64,000 nucleotides of DNA from positions 46,913,633 through 46,977,632 of the forward strand of contig NC_057768.1 of NCBI RefSeq assembly GCF_010389155.1, written 5' to 3'. The notes under the pieces are model-generated. The model was not told the origin of the DNA. It did no database searches and saw nothing but the letters and a program-made list of their open reading frames with translations. Source of the stretch: Erigeron canadensis. Its lineage: Eukaryota; Streptophyta; Magnoliopsida; Asterales; Asteraceae. Positions 37,414 to 48,824 of this stretch are shown one piece after another (the stretch's first letter is position 1; every line of letters starts with the position of its first letter). A program made the translations under genes and the position numbers.

Positions 37414-40400
37414 TCATGTAAAACATCTTTTGTAAAGCCTTTCTCGAATTGAAGGACCCTTACGCTTGTTCTTTGTTTGTCCAGTCCTGCATATACAAGG
37501 ATAGAAATGTCACAAAAACTGGCATTCTAACCAGAAAATCAAGGGTACTTGAGTTAGTATTTGTTCTAATAACTATTAAGCACTGCGTTGGTTTTGTATA
37601 GTATTGTATACAATGTGATTATCCTCGGATTGCGTAACTTTTACACATGATATATTATGCTTCCCATGTAAAGCAATCACCCATCACATATCTTAAATTT
37701 TTTCAACTCAGGCAAACCGAGAGAAGCTTATACACCAAAATCAATACCATCAATATCTTTGAATGTAATCCAAAGGGAAACTAATAATATTGAAACAAAA
37801 CTTTAAGTAAAAAGGAATATATCGCACTTATTGTAACAGAACGTAGACCGGACAATATGCACTTACTTGGACTGTGATTTTATAACCCTTTGAATGGGAA
37901 TTTTGCGATTCCATTTATATACAACTCAGCAACATAAAGAGCATTTCCAAGATTGACAAAGATCTATTAGTCCATCTTAATTGCTTTTATATATGCTTGC
38001 TTCAACCGCCAATTGGAGCATTGGGCGGGTAAGGTAATGGACTAATGGGTCAAGTGCCAGCTCAATGGAGATTCCATTTTGAAGCCAACATACCCTAGTA
38101 CATTGCACTTAATTTACTTACGAAACTAAGAGTAGATCCATTAGCGGTTGAATACTAACAAGGACTTTCTTGTTAGTATGATACCATCCATGGGAGTCCC
38201 ATGTTGTATTGTGTACTTTGTTTTGTTACAAATTACTTAAACTATTAACCGGGGATAACCCTCTACCGGAAAAAGGTACACGTAATATCTAATGAAGGGT
38301 TAAAACAAATGGGTCAGCCCATAAAACATTTTTCGTTCATTTCTTCAGACTTCCATATTTAATTAATGTGGTGTAAGTTAGTATAAGAAAGATGCATGGC
38401 ATTAAAAATGCACATTGGGTGCTTCTTACCCATTTCCATTTCATCCAAAAATGTTTGAACCTACCATTTAACAAGTTGATTTTTTTAAAAGACAGCTTGG
38501 AAGTTAAAATTACCACCTTAACTCGATTGTTAGTTGGGTGCTTAAAAATCCCTGATGTGAATGAGGACTATAAGCAAACCATATACACAAACCTGGACTT
38601 ATGATTAACCACCCCTGTAGCTCCTGACATGGAACTCTTGGATCCATCTAGGCAAAGGGCATGAGCTTTTTGAAGTGCTATCTCATCTGCATCATCCTCC
38701 AGTATTTCCAAACCTACTACATCGTCACCAGCCCTCAACACCTATCACGGAAGTAAAATAAGTACCTTAAAACACCCATGCTCTAAGTAAGTTGAGAACG
38801 TCTGTATGACTAGAAAGGAAGAAGTAAAACCTTTCGAAGAAGTGAGAGTTGATCCTCCAGACGATGATAGCTCAGCTTTGCCCCTATGTTTGGTGGAGGC
38901 AAGCTCGTTATCACCTGTTTATTACAAAGGATAAGAGGAGGAAGCAACAAAACTAAAAACATATGATTTACTTTTATTGTCATCTTGTGAGTCCTAGTTA
39001 TGTCAGGCCAGTAGCAAATTACCTTAAAACTATAACCTTGATCGATCAAAAATTGCTGCTTCTTAGTGGAGTAGTACATTTCCTGCATTGCAAAAAAAAT
39101 AAAATAAAATAAAAAATACCAACTTGAGCCTATGCCTTCAGAGATCATAACAACTAGGTTTGGGCAACAAAAAAAAGAAATAGGACAGGACATTCACCAA
39201 TTTGACATATTTATTCTTCATACTCCATTTAAGAATTATGGTGATAGTTTTGGAAACTCAACATGTGTTAATACTAACTGTGATGAATCAATACAGCATT
39301 TGAATGTTCTTTTCAATCACATATGAAGCATCTGTCAAATTGGTGACCAACTAATGATTGTCTGTCTTTGTTAGCCAATTATTTACAGCATTACCAGTGT
39401 GTCTGTGGATACTAGGGAGTAGAAGAAGGCGTTATATTCCTCTTTTCCTCCTGCCATTCTATCCTGGAGTTTACCCTATACTCAATGACAACATTAAGAA
39501 GGTCAACATGTGGATCATCATGACAGATAAAGGTGCACTTCATGCGCATCATAAAAGTATAAGAAAAGTAGAGAGCCAAACCAGATATTACCTTTGGCCT
39601 CAGAATACGCCCTAGCCGTTGGGCTTCTTGACGTCTTGAACCAGCATGAGAGGAAATTTGAATGATTACATTTGCTTCGGGGATGTCAATTGATTTATCA
39701 CCCACCTACGAGTACACAAGTTATTATTTCAAACATTAAATACTAAGTACTAAAGTTACAACCAAAAAGAATACCAGAAGGGAACTTTAGCCTCTAGGAA
39801 ACATACTTTGGAAAGAAAAACAGTGTTAACTTTCTTGCCAGTCTTGAAAGCCTTTAGTATCATTGTCCTTTCATCATGGCTGTACATAAAATATTATATA
39901 CTTCACACTTGAACACATGCAAGGCAAAGAAAGGTTGTTTTAGAAACTCTAAATCATAATGCACCTTGTGGCACCATAAATCATAGGTTTGCCAAGTTTG
40001 ATTGCATATTCCCTGAGTGCGAAAATATTGTCAGCAAAAACAATTATCTTATCTCCACGCTCATGTTCATGGTATCGTATTAGAAACTCGCAGGCTCTAA
40101 ACTTGTTTGGGTTCATCACATACAGTGCCTGTAAAGCATACACAATTTTCAGATATCGGTTTCATAATTAAGGAAGTCATAAAATATCTTTTAATGTTAC
40201 AAAGCTAAGAGCATAGCCAGTTTCTGAACCATCATACCTGTTTCTTCTTAGAATTTTCATCCTTTAAGTATTCAGCATAAAACTCTTTCGTCATTGGACA
40301 CCACACTTCAGCGCATTGTACATTTGCAATAAATCCCCTCTTGACCAAATCTAACCAGTTTGCCTCATACAACTTGGGACCAATAAGAAAGTTCAGATCT

Positions 40401-43400
40401 GTAATCTTTTCATCCTCTCTAACAAGTGTGGCTAAAAAATTAAAAAATTCCATCTCAGAAAAAGGAAATGTTTAAGGATCCCACACTACATATTAGTGTA
40501 ATACTATGATTAGAAGCATACCAGTAAGCCCAAGCTTGCAATGAGATTTAGTGTTGCAAATGACCTTACGAAACATGCTTGCAGGAACCACGTGCACCTG
40601 AAAAAAGGTCACACAAAGGTAATGGACCAATTTCACATAATTAAGGTGAAAACTTATGTTTTACCTCGTCCATGAGTAGCAAACCCCATTCTCTATTACT
40701 GATCTCCTTGAAGAACTTTGCAGACCTCTCTGATCGATTACCTTTAAAAGCAACCATGTTATATGTGGTCACCACAACTCCAGCATTCTTACGAAACCAT
40801 TCTTTGCTATCAGATGTAAATTGGCATAGATTTTCATCTCGGATGTTTGACCACAACTTGAACTGAAAAGCCCACTGTTCCACGGATACAGCATTTGTTG
40901 CCAAACATAGGCAACTTTTCTTTATCTGGCAGGCAGCAGAAACGCCTACTAAAGACTTTCCAGCACCACATGGTAAGACAATGATGCCAGATCTTGCTCT
41001 ACCTGAAATTTGGGAAATAGTCAAGTGGTTTAAAAAATTCAGAAAGTCTATACAATGTTACAAAAAATATTATTCAAAGATCCTAGTGTTAATGCAAAAA
41101 CACTAAAACAAAAATTGAAAAGGCAAGGGCAATAGCAGGACATTTATTACCATTTGCAAACATCTTACTAAGACTGTTTGCTTGATAAGGCCTTGGTTTA
41201 ACTTGAGGCTTTAATTCAATCTCAAGGTCAGGATTGATCTGCAGTGTGAAAATAAGAAAAAATCAGTGATAGAAAATGACCACAAATTCTACAATCAATA
41301 TAATCTGAATGAAAAGTTGTGTACATATAAATTAAAATCTCACTGTACCATTACGGAAATCATACTCCTCCAACATGGGATAGTTAAGATGATTTGGCAA
41401 GCATCTCTGCTTTACAACTTCAACCTATTCAATGAAATTCTTTTAAACAAAAATGTTCTCAATGGAAAATCATGTCAGTAACGACCCGCTAAGATTACGT
41501 CCATCTTGATTGCATACAATATATTCTACAGTTCGCAAGACACTTATGAAGGCTCAAAAATTTCAAGAGACACCTAGAATCCCATAGATACCTCTAAAAG
41601 ACTCCACGCCATTTCATGAATAGAAGAGTGTGGAAGGATATCGGAAACTCCTTGTAAATATCAAGATAATTTACTTCAAGTTTAAAGAATGTTCCTTGGA
41701 GTAGTATAAATAGGTATTTGCCTTATTTGGCACAACACGCCTCAAAGGCTCAAATACACATTCTCATCTGGAAAAAACTCTCAGGTAATCTAATAGTTTT
41801 CCTACATTACTTCTTCATTTTTGTACTCTGATTTGTAAGCTTGAATGGTTGGTTGTTTGTGAATAAGGCTTATTTGGTCGAGACTAAAGCCACAGGTCAG
41901 CTTATCGAGATAAGTCCGTGGCACTAAATTCCATACAATATAGGATACAGTTAAAATGACCAATTTTACAGCCTAAACACATGCTCTTGGAAGATGGGTC
42001 AAAGTGCCCAAGTTATTGAAATGGAAATGATACCTGAGCAGGATCAATTTCAAAGGCACGAATTGTTTTTTCTTCAGTTACAGCGGCCAACTGCGCTTCG
42101 TTTAGCACCTCGTTGTGTGTGCTTTTGATTTCCCCAATTGTTTCACCAACAGTGATTCCATTACCTCCCTAAATGAAAAATAGGACAAAGATAGAATATA
42201 CTGTAAGTAATATTGAAGGAAAACACTTTTAAACTGTGAATGTAATTTTGGGAAAGACAGGGTAACACGAAACTTGTTGCTAATATCTTTAACACGAGCA
42301 CTATGGTGCAAATAATCACGAAAGCTTCAAACTAAACACATATAGAAAAATGAACATTAAGTCACCTGTGGTTTTTATTGATTTCTTTTGTTATTGAAAC
42401 ACACTATTATATACCAAGAGTATAAATATGATCCAATGAAACAGCTCTTGAAGTTTTATCATTAAAAACATCAATAAATCATGTTATTACCTACATTAAC
42501 ACAATCCTCGAACAATAACCACATGACACAAGAATTATAATAAATGCCAAACCTCACTGGAGATTCTTGCTCGAGATATCACTTTATCATTTAACAATAT
42601 CTTCATTACCTATAAATCGATAAACATAAAGAGATAGTGTAAGGAACTGATAAGTGAATTATGAAAATCGTTAACGCATATGGAATATATATATGAGCAA
42701 TCTTGCCTCAGGAAAAGGAGATTCAATTAGGTAACGATTCTTCTTCAACACAAGCTTTACTTTGCCACAATTGGCCGTGGATGCGCGGATAAAATCGATC
42801 ACCTCTTTAGGGAGCTTGATCTTGGATAGGTTGTTCAAAACTGATATGATGTCTTCGGTTGCCAGTCCAGCCGATACAGCCGCATAAAGTGAGTGGGGAG
42901 TGAGGTTGTATTCATGTATTAATTCCGTCCTACCAGTAAAAAGACCCCAAAGCCCGGTCTCAAACTTAATGTATAAATTGTTATATTTAGTACTAACTAA
43001 CAGGGATGAATAAATATATGTATTACCTGCAGACAGGTTCGGCAGTAGCAATTAGGAAATCAGAAGCTTGTTTATAAAATGGTGAGAAGGCCTCAAGAAA
43101 GATTCTCCCGTCTGTGCAAGTCCATAACGGACGATTGGCATGGTCTGCTTTAAGTTCCAATTCTGTCAAGGAAGAGCCTTTGGCTTCTATCTGCAAAACC
43201 AAGAGTTATATGGTTATGAATATTTGATAACGTGATACGTGCTAGCTCAAAGACTAGCTCATATGTACTAACAAATCTTCAAATTAAGCAATATATCAAT
43301 AGCTATCTATCACAATTATCTGACGCATAAAGTGGATCCCCATTCCGTTTTTAAGATTAAGTAATACAAATATATGAAATTAATTGTCAAATAACCCTTT

Positions 43401-44106
43401 ATTTCTAAATCGACCGAGTAAAAAAGAAGTGACACATCACTCCTCTTCTTTACCACTGCCACCAAGTGCTAACTAGACCACCCGCTATTACGAGATTTTT
43501 AATTTCCAAATTTTGATATTTAACTATTTAAGTTTCACGACACTGGTCTTAATGATGTGATTAAAACTTATATGGCACCACATTAGCAAAAGATATTTGT
43601 TACGTGTTGTGACCAAATACGTACAATTGCAATGAATTGATACATAATAAAACAGAGGTTTTGAGTGTTAAATATATACGATAGAACAACGGGACAAGTT
43701 TTCATTACTTGTTCATTATATTTAACCTATAAAAAATAAATTAAAAACTAATTTCAATTGACTAAAGCTCTCCGACATGTAACACTATTCTAGTTTTACT
43801 TTTATATTACTAATTAACATACATCTAACGGAAGAACAAGAATTGTCAGACCCACCCTAGTTGAAGTAACCTAATGCCTAGTAATAACATGATGATAAAT
43901 TGAAAATAACAAGTTACAGACAGATATTATTAGTCGTAGTACTTTACCTTTTCGTGCGTGCGCACGTTGACATTGGCAGATGATGGTTAAATTTGTGCTT
44001 CTTGTTAGGTCTACAACTTTCCACACCTGTTAAAATACATACATACAATTTAAGTTACATTGGAAATCATTAATTTATCAATCGTGTATACATCCGTACG
44101 TTAAAA

Positions 44107-44137
<31 letters not shown>

Positions 44138-44243
44138 ATTGATTAATATTGTTGAAAATTAAAGTAAAGATATTATATTACATCACAATATAAAAATATA
44201 TATATAGAAATTATTATCATCATATATTTATACCGTGTCCCAT
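37414..44243 (-). CDS. XPB: XPB/ERCC3 DNA helicase-translocase of TFIIH
   Basis: Nineteen exons were found: 44243-44234, 44026-43948, 43190-43027, 42929-42707, 42609-42553, 42168-42034, 41424-41344, 41238-41151, 41002-40665, 40597-40522, 40431-40238, 40128-39965, 39879-39807, 39705-39592, 39475-39395, 39082-39023, 38914-38831, 38741-38593 and 37486-37414. Exons 3-19 join in phase to 717 aa. XPB is the TFIIH subunit that opens DNA in transcription start and nucleotide excision repair. Visible motifs: Walker A LPCGAGKS, box II MDEVH across the exon 9/10 junction, the RED motif in [23 protein letters not shown], and [11 protein letters not shown]. The C terminus ends [10 protein letters not shown]. 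Exons 1-2 give [16 protein letters not shown], like the known N terminus, but exon 2 ends in phase 2 while exon 3 starts in phase 0, so an acidic linker exon is missing or unrecognised. Intron 4 uses a GC donor. Confidence 0.9.
41524..41931. mobile_element. 408-bp insertion with 11-bp direct repeats in an XPB intron
   Basis: CATACAATATA occurs exactly at 41513-41523 and 41932-41942 on either side of a 408-bp segment in the intron between XPB exons 6 and 7. The segment is less AT-rich than the rest of the intron and contains a TATA-like agtataaatagg at about 41704-41715, in the orientation opposite to XPB. No terminal inverted repeats, A/B boxes or poly(A) tail are clear, so its class is open (LTR piece, TRIM-like or Mutator-type). 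Confidence 0.5.
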
Positions 44244-44658
44244 GATCGATTCTCTCGTGTTTAAATTTTCTGGTGGAAGTACCCAGTCCTCGGGGTTTTT
44301 TGAAAATAAAGAGTTGGAGGGAGTCGATGCAATATTTATAGTGTGCGGTTACTATGATTTCGGGTTCGGGTCGATTCGCAATATGGCGGTGAATGACTTT
44401 TAGTTAAGTTTTTTTTTTTTTTTTCCTTTCTAAAGCATCAAATTGATATTATTTAAACTTTTAAAGTAATGATAATACTAATTTTGTTAATGAAAACACA
44501 TTATAAATTATTTAAGTGTGTTAAAATTTATACTTTGTTAAACGAGTGGTTTTTAATATATAAATTGTTAATTTTTATGCATGTAATTATTTATTAATGA
44601 CAAAACCATTTCCTTAATAATAATAATAACTTGTTGTTCAAAATAATAATAATAATAA

Positions 44659-44690
44659 CTAGTGTTATACCCGGCCATTGGCCAGGGATA
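44659..44690 (-). mobile_element. Helitron-like 3' end on the minus strand
   Basis: On the minus strand a near-perfect hairpin CCCTGGCCAATGGCCGGG is followed by tataaca and CTAG then T. This is the layout of a Helitron 3' terminus and matches 11996-12030. The 5' end to the right is not placed. Confidence 0.55.
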
Positions 44691-45069
44691 ATCAAATGTT
44701 TGGAAATAAAAACCCAAAAGGAATATACTAAAACCAAAAAAATAAAAAAGAGAACAAAAAAACAAAAGAGAATACGAATACTAAATGAAAAAGTTAAAAA
44801 AAAACCCAAATATTACATGTGAAAAAGGTATAAAAACCAAATGTTTAAAAATAAAAACGAATATATAATGCAACAAAAGAAAAAGAGGAAAATAAATAAG
44901 ATAAAAAAACAAAATATATAACATTTTAAATAAAAATATAGCATTTTTAAAAGTCATAAAAGAACAAAGTGTAAAGTGCAAAAAAAGATATAGAAAAAAT
45001 GTTTTAAAAAAAAATTATGTAAGGTCAAGGGTAAGGATGAAAGTACAAAATCCAAAAGGAAAAACTAGA
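44691..45069. other. A-rich intergenic stretch, no gene
   Basis: Extremely A-rich on the plus strand (runs such as aaaaccaaaaaaataaaaaag). The open frames here are low-complexity and are not genes. Probably the body of the Helitron-like element that ends at 44659. Confidence 0.45.
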
Positions 45070-45145
45070 AGGAGGGAAAGGATTTGAATCCAAAACATCT
45101 TATCCCACGAGCTAAGAGACAAACCACTTTACCAAGCATCAACTT
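45070..45145 (-). repeat. tRNA-like sequence (SINE head)
   Basis: On the minus strand ttggtaaagtgg fits a pol III A box and ggattcaaatcc a B box, about 40 bases apart, in a tRNA-like fold (gttgatgc...). It has no discriminable mature tRNA ends, so it is more likely a SINE-derived piece than a tRNA gene. Confidence 0.4.
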
Positions 45146-45394
45146 TGATTTTTACCTTCCAATATCAAAAGATAACTTGCTTAATATCAACTCTTTGTCT
45201 TTTCTTAATTAAGTTATTAAAAATGCGACTAAATTAATTTTCATACTAATGATATCCATCCATCATTAAGATAAGAAAAATGATATATTTTTTTAATTCT
45301 TTTAAAGATTCTCTTAAAATGACATGTGGATTACACTAATTCTCCTTTTTGACATTAAATTTTGATTTTATTACATGTTATAATAATGATTTTA

Positions 45395-46647
45395 GAGAAA
45401 ATTACATTTTTGGTCTCTCAACTTGACAAGATTCACAATTATTGTCCTTAAGTGAATTAATTACAAAAAACCCCGGATGTTGGTCAGTTTTTTCAATTTA
45501 CACTCCGTTACCAGACGGCGTCTATTTTGTCCGTTAAGTGAAGGGCGAATTCGTCATTCATCGTCTTCTTTTTCATCTTCTCTTTCTTTTTCACATTCTT
45601 TTAATAGATATATATCTATCTATATATTTGTATCATTGTATGCATATATACCTATAGACCTAACAAAACAGATTTAGATCAAAACAGATCAACACCTCCA
45701 TCTCCTATTTATCTCCCATATCAAAATCAATATATATATATATATATATATAGGATAACACTCCGGTGAGAACATAGTGCATAACTAATTATCATTATCC
45801 GTCAAAATCGAAAAAATCATGTTTTTTGTTTTATGCATCCATCTTGGATGCATATTCATCAAAATGATGCATTAGGTTACTTCAACTATACATCTATATT
45901 GGCTACATCTCTTCTTGTTTACACTCTGATCTATCATCGATTCACCATCACCAACTTACCACTATCATCGGAAAAGTAAGGAGTGATAAATACAACTGTA
46001 AAATGCGGTGGGGGTTTGTGATGTTTTTCTCTGAAAGTTGCAACAGTAAAATGCGGTGGTGGTGGTGGTGGCTTTTTCCGGTGACATATACAACTGAAAA
46101 ATGCGGTGGTGGTGGCGGCTTTCCCCAACGACAAATGCAGCAGAACCCGTGGTTGTGGGGGAATTTCCGGTGACAAAAAGGTGTGGTGGCTAGCCTCCGA
46201 TTCAACAATGTTTTGGGAAGCAAAAGAAAGAAAACATACATAAAGATTTATTGAGAAACGCAAAATCTCCAGATTTTAATGTCATTGAATGGATAGATGG
46301 AGAGACTGATTGAGTTTTTCTTTCTTTTTTACTTTTGCCCAAGAAAAGAAGTATACATTATACTATCTATATTATCTGTATCTATACATGTAGATTGAGA
46401 TGATGATGATGGTAGTCCAGTAGGTATAATATTATAATAATTATTATTATTAATAAAAAAAAAATCTTTTTTATCAGACGGTGAATGACGAATTTGCCCC
46501 TCACTTAATGGACAAAATAAACGTCGTCTGGTAACGGAGTGTAAATTGAAAAAATTTACCAACTTTCGGGTTTTTTTTTTGGAAATTCACGTAAGGGTAA
46601 TAATTGTGAATTTTGCCAAGTTGAGGGACCAAAAATGTAATTTTCTC
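45395..46647. mobile_element. Mutator-like non-autonomous element with ~180-bp inverted repeats
   Basis: The left arm (45395-45575) begins gagaaaattacatttttggt and the right arm (46470-46647), inverted, begins the same way; both carry the words for lower-strand accgttaccagacg and a gacaaaat block. Flanks atgatttta (45386-45394) and acgatttta (46648-46656) agree at 8 of 9 positions, as expected for the 9-bp duplication of Mutator elements. The inside has low-complexity GGT/CCG-rich sequence and a piece of another repeat (45753-45890) but no transposase. Open frames in the arms are mirror images of each other, not genes. Confidence 0.75.
45753..45890 (+). repeat. Fragment of the (TA)n-associated repeat family
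   Basis: Right after a (TA)n tract comes ggataacactccggtgagaa, then cataactaattatcattat, gtcaaaatcgaaaaaatca and atgcatccatcttggatgca. The same words occur in the element at 60346-60735, in matching or inverted order. It is an incomplete copy sitting inside the Mutator-like element. Confidence 0.7.
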
Positions 46648-46699
46648 ACGATTTTATACTCAGAAGAACTTTTAAAAAGATTACTTAAAAGGATGTTAC

Positions 46700-46910
46700 A
46701 CATCAATGATAAGTTGGTGAGGTGGTTAGGAGATTCTCTGGTGACCTATAGGTCTCAGGTTTAAATTCTCATTCCACCAACTTTGAATATAAGTAGTCTT
46801 CTATGAGGGTTTGACCTGAGTATACCAAAGTTCAAGGGGAGGGCAGGGTTAAACCCCATTCATGGTCATATTTTCGGACGGATTAGCAGGGGGTCCCATT
46901 GGATATTTGA
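46700..46910 (+). mobile_element. tRNA-derived SINE-like element
   Basis: tggtgaggtgg (A-box-like) and ggtttaaattc at 46758-46768 (B-box-like) lie in a tRNA-like head followed by a body with gtttgacctgag and ggggagggcagggttaaacc. Plant SINEs have this order. The 3' end and duplications are not clear. Confidence 0.5.
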
Positions 46911-47397
46911 AATAGACATTTATAGTTCGAAAGAGCCCTCTAACATGGACACGGTTAAAACAACGTAGCTGTCATGACAAGAAGTTTAAACTTTAAAGCG
47001 AAATTATCTTTTCAAAATAAAAAGGATATTACACAATATCCATATGCACTTTGATTCACGGAAAATGATACATCCTCCTAATCAAATAGCTTAATAATCC
47101 TCCTAATACATTAAGAAAATGACATGTAGTATCCACTAATTCTCTTTTCTAATGTTGTCCTTAATTTTTTTCACATGTCATTATCATATAGTTAGAACTT
47201 AAAAAGATTATTAGGCTATTTGATTAATAGAATTAATCATTTACTTGATTCATCGAGGAAGACCGATGTCAAAACTCAAGCTTATTGTAGTTGACTTATT
47301 ACATTAATGCTTTCCAATATTTAATCTCATCCAGCAATCAACGGCAGATCAGCCCACTCTCTATTTAGCACATGCCACGTAGACTCTCCATTCTTCA

Positions 47398-48000
47398 TTG
47401 ACTCACCATCACTGTGTCACATTCTTCACCTCACTCTCATGTTCAACCGTTAACACAAACAATACTTGCAACCAAACTATAGATACGTTATATGCTGTTA
47501 GAAAAGAAGCAAAAAGTTTCGTTGCTAAATTTGGCGAAAAGCCTCTTGCAAAACAAGGACCGTTTGACCGCAAGTTATCCGGCGAAGACTGGCGGAACCA
47601 GCTCATGATTGAATTCTCCATTCGAAACCCTAGCGCCTTCATAATCTACTCACCGGACACAATTCAACGGTTACATAACCGTATTTCAATGCTGCAAGTT
47701 GAGTTGACTGAAAATGAGGCGCCGTTTGGGATGCCGAGGTGGTTTATGAGCCGGTTACGAGTTTGGAGGAAGGATTTAGGTATCTTGTTTTTGCTATTAA
47801 CTATTTTCCGGGGTATGCTACCTGGTTAATTATGAGTTGGTTTTGACTGGTTTTTATATGTTCTAAACCCACTACTTGAGATTTTTTACGTCGTAGCACG
47901 GGATATACTATTTCTTGGTGGAAGGTGAGCTTCAAGTCTTCAACAGCTGTTACCGAGTCATGATCCGTTGGTATGTCAATATTATGTTTGTCAATTTAAT
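47398..48000 (+). CDS. Plant protein of unknown function, incomplete or fragment
   Basis: The first exon (47398 to about 47781, up to GGAAGGATTTAG/GTATCT) encodes about 128 residues: a start rich in His, Thr and Asn, then KEAKSFVAKFGEKPLAKQ, SGEDWRNQLMIEFSIRNPSA and a heptad-like stretch IQRLHNRISMLQVELTENEA. Codon use and composition look like a real gene, unlike the AT-rich surroundings. A short next exon (about 47900-47925, ARDILFLGG in phase) and a third (about 47950-47969) are possible, after which I lose the frame. I do not recognise the family. It runs tail to tail with the ABC transporter gene, whose stop lies about 0.8 kb further. It may be a truncated gene. Confidence 0.5.
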
Positions 48001-48824
48001 CTGCTGTATTTATGTATTATTTGTTGAATGCTGTTTATCCATCCAGGCTTTAGCAGTTCTTTTTCATTTATGTGATTCTTTAATGTGCTATGTGCCAACG
48101 TCCCCTTCCTCGGTAACTTATACTCTTTCATATATTAATGCTCACCCTTTTTGCGCAAAAAGTAGTGTTTGTAATACTTAATTCCTGCTAGTCTTTGTCA
48201 CATAACCTACCTACGAAATAAGTATGTATATAACCTGTTAAGATATATAAGAAACATACCAAAATATGTTCCAAAGTTCGATTAGTTATCCTAAACCGAT
48301 GGGGATCTGAATAAGACAACTATATTTGTGATCTTGATCGATAAATTAAGGAAATAACTCGATTCATTTAATATAGGTTTAGTAAGAAAAATGAAGCTTA
48401 GATATCAAACCAATAAAAATGAGAGAGACTTAATCGGAAAAAATGATGACAATACCTTTGAAGCCTTTGGGTAATAACATGATTAACCATGAGTCAGTAT
48501 CTTCATTGATTAACATCCAATTTCTAACAGTGGCCCTCCAACTCTAACATCATAGTTGTCAATGAGTCAAAATTGAATCATACATGAATATTAGTACAAT
48601 GCCCTAAAGAAAGCAGAAAAGTACTGCAATGATTGAACTATAATTTCTAAAATTCTGGCCACAGAGCACCCAGGCCAGCACCAATTGAATTCCAATTATA
48701 ATAGAATCAATAACTTATCACACCTTAAATCATCATATAAAGGTGATAAACAAACTATATCATGTGTAAAACACGATACAACATTGATCGGCCAAACATA
48801 TGTTAAAAAAACTCTCGATCTTTA
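48001..48824. other. Convergent intergenic stretch
   Basis: Lies between the unknown gene and the 3' end of the ABCB gene. Possible further exons of the former were searched for and none is convincing. The part near 48824 must contain the ABCB 3' UTR on the minus strand. Confidence 0.4.

Noticed and set aside
41524..41931. Pararetrovirus-like promoter in the XPB intron
   Set aside because: Only a TATA-like box and a leader-like stretch were seen; there is no viral coding sequence or tRNA primer site.
44568..44981. Phe/Tyr/Ile-rich open frames
   Set aside because: They are translations of very A/T-rich sequence on both strands.
45934..46263. Open frames rich in Pro and His in the Mutator-like element
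   Set aside because: They come from GGT/CCG-rich low-complexity sequence read in several frames; no conserved domain.
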